A stretch of DNA of 64,000 nt from CAWGOF01 sp963824225 (GTDB taxonomy: Bacteria; Acidobacteriota; Polarisedimenticolia; Polarisedimenticolales; Polarisedimenticolaceae). A model generated the notes under the pieces. The model made no database searches and was not told the origin of the DNA. It saw only the letters and a list, made by a program, of their open reading frames with translations. Positions 24,172 to 31,335 of the stretch are shown here, piece by piece (within the stretch, counting starts at the first letter, position 1; each line of letters begins with the position of its first letter). The stretch spans positions 3,286,001 through 3,350,000 of the forward strand of contig CAWGOF010000003.1 in assembly GCA_963824225.1 (NCBI GenBank), given 5' to 3'. The position numbers and the translations under genes are program-made.

Positions 24172-25041
24172 CGCGGCGGCTTTGCGTTCTGACGCGGCGG
24201 CCGCGATCTCGACGGTGTAGCGCTGGCGGAGCTCGCGATAGCGGGCGGCGTTGGCCTCGCGCCGCTGGGCCTCGTCGTAGTCGCGCAGCACGGCGCTGCG
24301 CGCTTCGTCGAGCGTCGGCCCGCGCCCGGCCACGCGCTCGCTCACCCGGACGAGGTGCAGGCCGTGACTCGACTCGATCGGGCCGCTCCAGCGTCCGATC
24401 TCGACGTTGAGCAGCGCTCGGGCGAACGGCGGGCCGAAGATGCGCTCGACGTCGCGCGAAGCGAGCGACTCGAACGACCGGCCCAGGGGAAACCGGTCGC
24501 CCAGGTCGGCCGCCGGCGCTCCGGCCCGGAGCTGTGCTGCGAGACGCTCCGACTCGGCGTGGGCAGCGTCTCCGCGATCGCGGCTCAGGAACACTTGCTC
24601 GAACGTGAAGCTCGGCGGGATGCGGAATTCGTCCGCATGGGCCTCGAGGTACGCCTCGAGCTCGGCGTCGTCGGGCTCCTCCGGCTGCGCCAGGTCCTCG
24701 AGCACGAACTCGAGCTTCTCGCGCATCCGACGCTTGACCACCGGATCGTCCCGATCGAGGCCCAGCGCGAGAGCCTCCCGGTACAGGATCTCCTCGCGCA
24801 CGTAGTCCTCGATCAGCACGTCGAGCTCGGCTGCGGTTGGATCCCGGGCCCAGGTCGCTTGCCAGCTCTCGCGCAGCCCGTCCACGGCGCTCGCGGGGAC
24901 GACGATGAGGTTCGACCCGAGTGCGGCCGCGCCGCCTCCGCGGATCCAGTACACGAGGAACAACAGCGCACCGAGAACGAGGAAGTGCACGAGCGGCTCG
25001 CGCAGCCACGTCCGCCATCGCGAGCCCCGGGCGTCCGCCAC
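24145..25041 (-). CDS. Membrane-anchored parvulin-type peptidyl-prolyl isomerase
   Basis: A 298-residue protein. A short basic N-terminus and one transmembrane helix (EPLVHFLVLGALLFLVYWI) anchor it, followed by a SurA-like N-terminal helical region (AELDVLIEDYVREEILYREALALGLDRDDPVVKRRMREKLEFVLEDL). A rotamase domain (about residues 130-265) then reads IPPSFTFEQVFLSRDRG... to GPIESSHGLHLVRVSERV. Such PPIases help fold exported proteins in the periplasm. The GTG at 25041 was chosen as the start because the conserved membrane segment begins there; the frame stays open far upstream but overlaps another gene. It lies 14 bases downstream of the next minus-strand gene, so they may be cotranscribed. 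Confidence 0.85.
   Translation of the reverse strand: MADARGSRWRTWLREPLVHFLVLGALLFLVYWIRGGGAAALGSNLIVVPASAVDGLRESWQATWARDPTAAELDVLIEDYVREEILYREALALGLDRDDPVVKRRMREKLEFVLEDLAQPEEPDDAELEAYLEAHADEFRIPPSFTFEQVFLSRDRGDAAHAESERLAAQLRAGAPAADLGDRFPLGRSFESLASRDVERIFGPPFARALLNVEIGRWSGPIESSHGLHLVRVSERVAGRGPTLDEARSAVLRDYDEAQRREANAARYRELRQRYTVEIAAAASERKAAASERAGQEQ
24163..24201. repeat. Duplicated 18-mer across two convergent gene ends
   Basis: GCGTTCTGACGCGGCGGC occurs at 24163-24180 and again at 24184-24201, a 21-base period. The first copy contains the barrel gene's stop codon and also lies inside the parvulin gene's tail; the second adds a duplicated AASER-type peptide to the parvulin C-terminus. It looks like a small slippage duplication. 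Confidence 0.7.
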
Positions 25042-25055
25042 GCGATTCCGGCCCC

Positions 25056-25667
25056 TCAGGGCAGCTTGCGGTCCTCGCGCAGGGCCAGCATCACCGACTG
25101 GACCAGCTCGCTCGCGCCGTCGCGCCAGGCCTTGCGCTTCTGGGGCTCGGTCCTTCCGGACCACACGCGGCGCCGGCTCGCCGTGTCCCACAGCTCGATC
25201 TCGACCGCGTAACGCGGCGCTTCGATCTGGGATCGCGTCAACGACTGCTCGACCGACGCGCGCGCGCTCGTCTCTGTGCTCCGCGAGGCGAGCCACGAAG
25301 CGGCCCAGTCGGCGTACGCCTTGTCGTCGGCGATCGGCACGAGGCTGACCATCAGGATGCCATCGGCGTCGCTCGCGGTCAGCTTCTGCGCGACCTCTCC
25401 CGGACTCCCGATCGCTTTCAAGTCGGGGACGGCGGTGTAGCTCGTGAGCGCTTCGTAGCGGGCTCGGAGGTGCGTCACCAGCTTGTCTTCGAAGCGGTGA
25501 CGCACCTCTCGGTCGGTCGTGATCCCAACGACGAGCAGACGCTTGAAGTCGCCGCCCGCGAACCCCTGGTCGTTCCAGCGCTCCGTGACCTCGAAGCCGG
25601 CGCCCAGGACGGGCGTCGCGACGAGCGCGAGCACGAGCGCTGCGGCCCAGGCGAAACGGGAAGGCAT
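25056..25667 (-). CDS. Exported protein of unknown function
   Basis: A 203-residue protein with signal peptide MPSRFAWAAALVLALVATPVLG. The mature part opens with FEVTERWNDQGFAGGDFKRLLVVGITTDREVRHRFEDKLVTHLRARY, a strand-helix pattern seen in DUF4136-like and TolB-N-like envelope proteins. It continues IGSPGEVAQKLTASDADGILMVSLVP and ends with AVEIELWDTASRRRVWSGRTEPQ. No catalytic motif. It lies between two other envelope genes on the same strand, with gaps of 14 and 12 bases. Confidence 0.7.
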   Translation of the reverse strand: MPSRFAWAAALVLALVATPVLGAGFEVTERWNDQGFAGGDFKRLLVVGITTDREVRHRFEDKLVTHLRARYEALTSYTAVPDLKAIGSPGEVAQKLTASDADGILMVSLVPIADDKAYADWAASWLASRSTETSARASVEQSLTRSQIEAPRYAVEIELWDTASRRRVWSGRTEPQKRKAWRDGASELVQSVMLALREDRKLP

Positions 25668-25679
25668 CGCGGCCAGTTA

Positions 25680-26327
25680 CTACTTCTTCGGCGGAGCGAC
25701 CTGATCGCGGATCCCGGTCAGGGTCGTGATCATCGTGTCGAGGCTCTGTGTGATCGTCGTCCCGTCCTGCACGGCCTTCTGACCGATCGGCGCGGCCGAC
25801 GCCACTCCGGCTGCGCTCAGGTCGACCGACAGCAGCTTCTGGATGTCGTTCAGCTTCGCGAGGAACGGCGGAAACGTCTCGCGGATCGCTTGGGCCGCGG
25901 GCTGCATGCCCTCGAAGACCTTCTTGACCTCTTCGGCGCGCGCCTGCATGTGCGCCTGGATCTCGGGGTCCGTGACCTCCTGCGACTTCTTCTGCCACTC
26001 CGCCAGGTACGCCTCGCGCCGGACCTTCATGTCCTCGGCACGAGCCGATGCGGTCTCCTTCGTCTTGTTGAGAGCCGACACCTGCTTCGTGTAGTTGTCG
26101 TAATTCTTCTTCAGGTTCGCGTCACCGCCCGACGACAGCGCGCCCAGCGAGTCCATCGCGCTCTGGACCTGGGCCCGCCCCTTCTGCAGCTCTTTGAGCA
26201 CCGCATTGAGACTGTCCACGGACTTTGCCGACGCCTTCGACTGAGCCGCGACGGGTGCAGCCGCGGCCAGCAGCCCGATCAGGACGAACGCCGACACTAC
26301 GGCGCTCCGATACCAGTTCTTGTTCAT
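25680..26327 (-). CDS. DUF2959-like exported coiled-coil protein
   Basis: A 215-residue protein with signal peptide ending AAPVAA. The rest is almost entirely helical: a heptad-rich body (KSVDSLNAVLKELQKGRAQVQSAMDSL, YDNYTKQVSALNKTKETASARAEDMKVRREAYLAEWQKKSQEVTDPE) and a second helical hairpin to the C-terminus. The order of segments recalls DUF2959 proteins, a periplasmic family of unknown function; the match is by pattern only. GGGAG lies upstream of the ATG. It is probably the first gene of a three-gene minus-strand group ending with the parvulin. Confidence 0.65.
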   Translation of the reverse strand: MNKNWYRSAVVSAFVLIGLLAAAAPVAAQSKASAKSVDSLNAVLKELQKGRAQVQSAMDSLGALSSGGDANLKKNYDNYTKQVSALNKTKETASARAEDMKVRREAYLAEWQKKSQEVTDPEIQAHMQARAEEVKKVFEGMQPAAQAIRETFPPFLAKLNDIQKLLSVDLSAAGVASAAPIGQKAVQDGTTITQSLDTMITTLTGIRDQVAPPKK

Positions 26328-26485
26328 CTTTTTCTCCCTCGTGCCACGGGGCGCGCGGTACGCGCGCCCGGACCGACCACCGGCCCGAGTCTACAGCAGC
26401 GACGAACGCGGGGCCAAGAGTTCACCGGAATCGTGTTTGCGCGCTGTTAACGTGGACCGCGCCATCCGGTGTACGTTCCTCGTCT

Positions 26486-29400
26486 ATGACTCGCCTGCGC
26501 GGTCTCGCCGCGAGTGCCGTGTTCGTCGTCGCGCTCGGGGCGCCCGGCCCGGGCCGCGGGAACCGACCGTTCGAGCTCCACGACTGGCTCGGGCGCACCT
26601 GGACGCACGAGCTGGTCCAGTTCCCGCTGTCCCCGAGCCAGGAGCGCCGCGTTCGGTCCGGCGCCGCCCTGTTCGACACCCGGGGGCGATCGGTACCGTA
26701 CCAGGTCGCCACCGGCGGGCCGGCGGGCCCGCGCATCGCGTTTCACGCCGATCTTGCGCCGTTCGGGACGAGCACCTACCGGCTGGGTCCGGGCGCCGCG
26801 TCTCGGGACACCGATCTGACGGTCACCGAGACGGAGGACGCGATCCGCATCGAGAACCCGCGCGTCGGCATCGCCATCGCGCGCAGGGTCGACGCGAGTC
26901 ACGGTCCGATCGCCGGGATCCGCACGGTGCCCGGGCGCTGGATCGGCGGGTCGAGCCTGCGTGCCGGTGCGGCCATCGCTCGGTACGAGGCGCGGATCCT
27001 GTCCCGCGGCCCCGTGTATGCCGAGGCGGCATGCCGTCTGCAGCTCGTCGGGGGGGAGACCTGGGAGTGGCGCATTCGCGTCGATGCGGGCGAGCCGGCC
27101 GTGCTCGTCGACGAGCGCGGCGCGGGGGGCACCTCTCGCACATCGGTGCGCCTCGATCTCGACACCGGCCTCGCCCCGACGCACATTCTGCATCGTCTGG
27201 GGCGGGAGCTTCCCGACGATCCGGGTTCCGTGGGCCGCGCGAGCGCCTGGAAGATCGCCGACGACGTCGAGCCACCGTTCGTCCTCGCGCCGTGGCTTCC
27301 GTGGTGGAAGCGTGTGCGCGAGGGAACCTGGTTCGGCCTGTACGACGAAGCGCAGCCGGACCTGCTGATGATCGGCGCGCGCGAGCCCGGCACGTGGGTC
27401 GATCCCGCTCGGGGCGCCCGGGTGCCCGAGCTAGAGCTCGATCGGGATCCGACGCTCGGCCTGACGCTCCCGGCTCCGGACGGCGAGCGCAAGTGGATGC
27501 TCGCCGCGCTCGACCGCGCCGAGAGCCTCGCGAGCCTCGATCCGCGGAGCCCGCATCGCGCACCGGCCCCCCAGCGGCTGCTGATCCGCTACGGCGACTT
27601 CCCGCTCGATCGCATCAAGGACCTCGTGCTCGCGTGGCCCAGCGGTCGGGCGCGCTGGCCGCGCCAGCTCGTCTCGGCGGCCGACCTCGCCCGGCATCGC
27701 GCGAGCTTCCGCCCCGAGCCCGCGGTGCTCGAGCGGCTGCGCCGCGAGCCACCGAAGCCCGAGACGCTCGACCTGTTCGTCTGCTACTACGTCGGCACGG
27801 GCGATGCCGCGCTCGGCGCGCACCTCGCGCGTACCGCCGTGCAGTGGATCCAGGACTCGGTCGACCGGTACCTGGACCAGGACGCGCAGGTCACGCTGGG
27901 GTACGGGCCGCACACGCAGGCGCGGCTCCTCGCGGCGCTGAACCTGGCCGATGCGATCCTCGGGAGCCCGCACGTGTCTCCCGACGAGCGCGCTCGGCTC
28001 CTCGCGCAGATCGCGTTCCTCGGCTACACGGTCCATCGCGCGGACTACTGGTCGCCCGAGCGCGGCTTCTCCGCCAACCCCAACATGACGACCAGCGTCG
28101 CGGCGTACCGCGCGATGATCGGAGGCCTGATCCGCGAGCACCCGCTCGCGAGGTCGTGGATCGACGGGGCCGTGCAGGAGCTGCGCCACGAGCTCGAGAC
28201 CTGGTCCGACGCCGACGGCGGATGGACCGAGGCGCCGCACTACGCGATGGTCTCGTACGACCACATGCTCGGCGTGTTCCGCATGGCCCAGCTCGCGGGG
28301 ATCGACGACTCGCTGTACGACCCGCGCATGCAGCGCGTGATCGAGTGGATCGCGAAGATCTCGACCCCGCCCGACGCGCGGGTCCTGGGCCATCGGCACT
28401 TGCCGCCGATCGGCAACACGTACGTCGGCGAGTCGAGCGGCGAGTTCGGTCTCGTGGCGTACCTGTACCGCGAGCGCGATCCGGCGTTCTCGGCGCGCAT
28501 GCAGTGGATGCAGCGTGAGCAGGGCGACTACGTCGAGCCCGGAGTCGGCGGCCTGTTCCTCACGCTCGCCGGCTATCGCACGCTGCTCCGCGATCCGACG
28601 CTGCCCGAGGAGGCGCCGGCCTGGAGCAGCGAGAGGTTCGCCGAGACCGGCGTGATCCTGCGCCACCGCTTTCCCGGACCGCGGGAGACGGCGCTGCACC
28701 TGATCGCCGGGACGAACCACCAGCACTACGACGACGATTCGGGGAGCATCACGGTGTGGGGCCGCGGTCGGATCGTGGCCGACGACTTCGGGTACACGGG
28801 CCGCGCACCGGCCGACGATCACAGCATGCTCGTCCCGTCGAGCGCGAAGGCCGCTTCGGTCATGCGGGTCGAGGCGTTCGTGCCCGCGCCGTCGCTCGAC
28901 TACGTGCGTGGCGTGAAGCCCGGCTGGATCCGCGAGATCGCGTTCGTGAAGCACCCGGGGGAGGATGGGCCGAGCTACTTCGTCCTGGCCGACACGCCGA
29001 GCGCACCCGGGGCCGTGACCTGGCGGCTGTGGCTCAGCGCGGCGAGCATCGACCGGCGGGACGGAGGCGCGGTCGTCCGCGGCCGCGAGGACGTCGATAC
29101 GGACGTGTCGTTCGTTCGACCGACGGGCATCGCGTGGACGACGGAGGAGCGGTCGCGATCGACCCACGGCTTGGATCAGGCCGGGCGCTACGGCCGGGTG
29201 ACAACGACCCAGCTCGGGCTCGTCCTGACCGACGAGCGCGGCGAGCGGTTCCTCGTCACGATCTTCCCCCGGGCGAAGGGCGATCCAGCGCCCGCGATCG
29301 ATGCGATCGCCGATGGGCAAGGCGTGCGGGTCGAGACCGCGGACGGCACGGACTACGTGTTCCTCGCGCGCCAGCCGATCGACGTCACGGAGGACGACGT

Positions 29401-29536
29401 GTCGTTCCGTGGCACGGTCGGGCTGGTGCAGAGGCGCGCGGGCGGCCGGCTGTCGATCACGCTCGGAGCGCCCGGCGCGATCCGCGTCGGCGCTCACACG
29501 CTCGAGTCCGACCGCCCAGCTTCTCGCGACTGGTGA
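26486..29536 (+). CDS. Heparinase II/III-like polysaccharide lyase, exported
   Basis: A 1016-residue protein with a signal-like N-terminus (RLRGLAASAVFVVALGAPGPGRG). A beta-rich N-terminal domain (about residues 30-310) comes first. A helical toroid region (about 430-700) follows, with AHLARTAVQWIQDSVDRYLD, LLAALNLADAIL, GFSANPNMTTSVAAYRAMIGGL, DGGWTEAPHYAMVSYDHMLGVFR. The C-terminal heparinase II/III beta domain reads RHRFPGPRETALHLIAGTNHQHYDDDSGSITVWGRGRIVADDFGY. In the family the C-terminal His/Tyr-containing segments take part in eliminative cleavage of acidic polysaccharides. No SusCD, transporter or regulator accompanies it here. The ATG at 26486 has no clear ribosome site. Substrate unknown. 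Confidence 0.82.
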   Translation: MTRLRGLAASAVFVVALGAPGPGRGNRPFELHDWLGRTWTHELVQFPLSPSQERRVRSGAALFDTRGRSVPYQVATGGPAGPRIAFHADLAPFGTSTYRLGPGAASRDTDLTVTETEDAIRIENPRVGIAIARRVDASHGPIAGIRTVPGRWIGGSSLRAGAAIARYEARILSRGPVYAEAACRLQLVGGETWEWRIRVDAGEPAVLVDERGAGGTSRTSVRLDLDTGLAPTHILHRLGRELPDDPGSVGRASAWKIADDVEPPFVLAPWLPWWKRVREGTWFGLYDEAQPDLLMIGAREPGTWVDPARGARVPELELDRDPTLGLTLPAPDGERKWMLAALDRAESLASLDPRSPHRAPAPQRLLIRYGDFPLDRIKDLVLAWPSGRARWPRQLVSAADLARHRASFRPEPAVLERLRREPPKPETLDLFVCYYVGTGDAALGAHLARTAVQWIQDSVDRYLDQDAQVTLGYGPHTQARLLAALNLADAILGSPHVSPDERARLLAQIAFLGYTVHRADYWSPERGFSANPNMTTSVAAYRAMIGGLIREHPLARSWIDGAVQELRHELETWSDADGGWTEAPHYAMVSYDHMLGVFRMAQLAGIDDSLYDPRMQRVIEWIAKISTPPDARVLGHRHLPPIGNTYVGESSGEFGLVAYLYRERDPAFSARMQWMQREQGDYVEPGVGGLFLTLAGYRTLLRDPTLPEEAPAWSSERFAETGVILRHRFPGPRETALHLIAGTNHQHYDDDSGSITVWGRGRIVADDFGYTGRAPADDHSMLVPSSAKAASVMRVEAFVPAPSLDYVRGVKPGWIREIAFVKHPGEDGPSYFVLADTPSAPGAVTWRLWLSAASIDRRDGGAVVRGREDVDTDVSFVRPTGIAWTTEERSRSTHGLDQAGRYGRVTTTQLGLVLTDERGERFLVTIFPRAKGDPAPAIDAIADGQGVRVETADGTDYVFLARQPIDVTEDDVSFRGTVGLVQRRAGGRLSITLGAPGAIRVGAHTLESDRPASRDW

Positions 29537-29550
29537 CGGCGAAGGACGTC

Positions 29551-30621
29551 CTACGCCTGCGGCATGAAGTAGAACATCAGCGCCATCGTGATGTACACGG
29601 TGACGAGCTGGATCCCCTTGAACCAGTTCGAGCGTCCGTCGGCCACGATCTGCGTCCCGATCAGAACCGCCAGGAACAGCGAGCCGATCTCGGGCCGCGT
29701 GAACGACAGCTCGAGCGGCTGCGGCGCCACGAAGTAGCTGCCAAGGACCAGCGCCGGGGCGACGAACAGCGCGATCTGGATCGAGCTCCCGAGCGCGATG
29801 CCGACGCTCAGGTCCATCCTGTTCTTGCGCGCCATCGCGATCGCCGAACCGGACTCCGCCGCCCCGCCCACGATCGCCAGGAACACGATGCCGATGAACG
29901 CCTCGGACATGCCCAGGGCGCGTCCGGTTCCTTCCGCGGCCCCGACGAGGATCTCGCTCATCCACGCCGCGAGGACCGAGGCCCCGACAAGGCTCCCGAC
30001 CGCGCGCGGCACGCTCCACGACGCCGCGCCGTGCTCCTCGCTCGACCCCTCGGCCGCCCGAAACAGGTCGGGGTGCGTCTTGAGCTGGAACAGGAGATAC
30101 AGGACGTACGCGGCGAGGAGCAGGATCGCCAGGCCGACGTTCAGCGCCTGCTCCTGACGCAGCGTCTCCTCGGTCGTGAAGAACCGGCTGAACGCGCTCG
30201 GCACGCCGAGGCTGATCGCCGCGATCGCCATCATCGAGCCGTACATGCGCGTGGCAACGGCGTTGTACACCTGGTCGTGGTGCCGCAGACCGCCGAGGAA
30301 GAACGCGACCCCGAGCGCCAGGAGCAGGTTGGCCAGGATCGCGCCGACGAGCGAGGCCCGGACCATGTCGAACATGCCGGCCTTCAGCGCGACGAACGCG
30401 ATGATCAGCTCGGGCGCGTTGCCGAACGTGGCGTTCAGCAAGCCGCCGATCGCGTCCCCGGTGCGCGACGCGATGTGCTCGGTGGCCTGGACGATCAACC
30501 GCGCGATCGGCACGATGGCCAGCGCGGCCGAGAAGAACACGACCGGCGCTGCGGCGCCCGTCCTGTCGAGCACGACCGTGATCGGCAGGAACGCGAACAG
30601 CCAGTTGAGCGAGGGCTTCAT
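29551..30621 (-). CDS. Ca2+/H+ antiporter of the CaCA (CAX/ChaA) family
   Basis: A 356-residue integral membrane protein with about 11 hydrophobic helices in two homologous halves. Each half carries the CaCA acidic motif: GLLNATFGNAPELIIAFVALK near residues 55-75 and IVGGAAESGSAIAMARKN in the second half. It exports Ca2+ (or another divalent cation) from the cytoplasm in exchange for protons. Its start overlaps the stop of the upstream K+-channel-like gene by ATGA (30618-30621), so the two ion-handling proteins are made together. Intact and of normal length. Confidence 0.9.
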   Translation of the reverse strand: MKPSLNWLFAFLPITVVLDRTGAAAPVVFFSAALAIVPIARLIVQATEHIASRTGDAIGGLLNATFGNAPELIIAFVALKAGMFDMVRASLVGAILANLLLALGVAFFLGGLRHHDQVYNAVATRMYGSMMAIAAISLGVPSAFSRFFTTEETLRQEQALNVGLAILLLAAYVLYLLFQLKTHPDLFRAAEGSSEEHGAASWSVPRAVGSLVGASVLAAWMSEILVGAAEGTGRALGMSEAFIGIVFLAIVGGAAESGSAIAMARKNRMDLSVGIALGSSIQIALFVAPALVLGSYFVAPQPLELSFTRPEIGSLFLAVLIGTQIVADGRSNWFKGIQLVTVYITMALMFYFMPQA

Positions 30622-31316
30622 GGTTGCCTCGAGCGCGGAGCGTGCAGTCCGACCAGACGAGCCACGAGCACGGCCAGGTACAGCTGGCCGGCGACGGTCT
30701 CGAGCACCGCCAGGCCACGCGCGAGGTCGCTCTTGGGGACGATGTCCCCGTAGCCCACGGTCGCGAGCGTGATGAAGCTGAAATAGATCCCGGTCGGGAT
30801 CGTCATGATCGTTCCCGGCTCCCCGGCGACGGCGAACGTCTCCGGATCGATGGTCTGCAGCGACGCGAACAGCACGCCGAAGAACACGCCGAACAGCAGG
30901 AACGCCCCGAGCGCGGCGTACACGTGCTCCCGATCGACTCGTGCCCCGCTGAACGAGTACCGCAGGGCCATGGCCACGGTTTGAAGCGCCACGAGGACGG
31001 CGACGCCGTTGGCTACGTGCTCGAGCGCGGACGAATCGAGCGCTGCGGCGAGAAGTCGCAGCCCCGCTGCGAGGACGACCGCGGTCGTCAACGCGCGACG
31101 CGCCAGACCGCGCTGAGACGGCACGACGGCGGCGAGCAGGTTCGCCGTGAACAGGACCTGCAGCAGCGTCAGCCCGAGGCCCAGCGCCAGCAGCAGCGGG
31201 CCGGCGACGAGCGTGAGCAGGACCGAGTAGAACAGGATCGCGTAGCGGTGGCGGAGATACGCTGCGGCGATCGGATGACGGCTCTCGTCCAAGCGGGTCC
31301 TCGCGAGCAGCCGCAT
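30618..31316 (-). CDS. Two-pore-helix K+-channel-like membrane protein
   Basis: A 232-residue membrane protein. The N-terminal part has several hydrophobic helices (FYSVLLTLVAGPLLLALGLGLTLLQVLF, VANGVAVLVALQTVAMAL). The C-terminal part has an ion-channel pore module with selectivity filter TLATVGYGDIVP and flanking helices (VYAALGAFLLFGVFFGVLFASL, GLAVLETVAGQLYLAVLVARLV). TVGYGD is the K+-selective filter. There is no cytoplasmic RCK domain. It is coupled to the Ca2+/H+ antiporter downstream, suggesting joint control of ion balance. Only 19 bases separate it from the divergent kinase gene. Confidence 0.88.
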   Translation of the reverse strand: MRLLARTRLDESRHPIAAAYLRHRYAILFYSVLLTLVAGPLLLALGLGLTLLQVLFTANLLAAVVPSQRGLARRALTTAVVLAAGLRLLAAALDSSALEHVANGVAVLVALQTVAMALRYSFSGARVDREHVYAALGAFLLFGVFFGVLFASLQTIDPETFAVAGEPGTIMTIPTGIYFSFITLATVGYGDIVPKSDLARGLAVLETVAGQLYLAVLVARLVGLHAPRSRQP

Positions 31317-31335
31317 CTTCTCACGGATCGACGCT

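Noticed and set aside
27431..30718. Very long open frame on the minus strand opposite the heparinase-like gene
   Set aside because: Antisense shadow caused by high GC codon bias. Its translation is Arg/Val/Asp-rich without motifs, while the plus strand encodes a coherent exported enzyme and the antiporter occupies a different minus frame.
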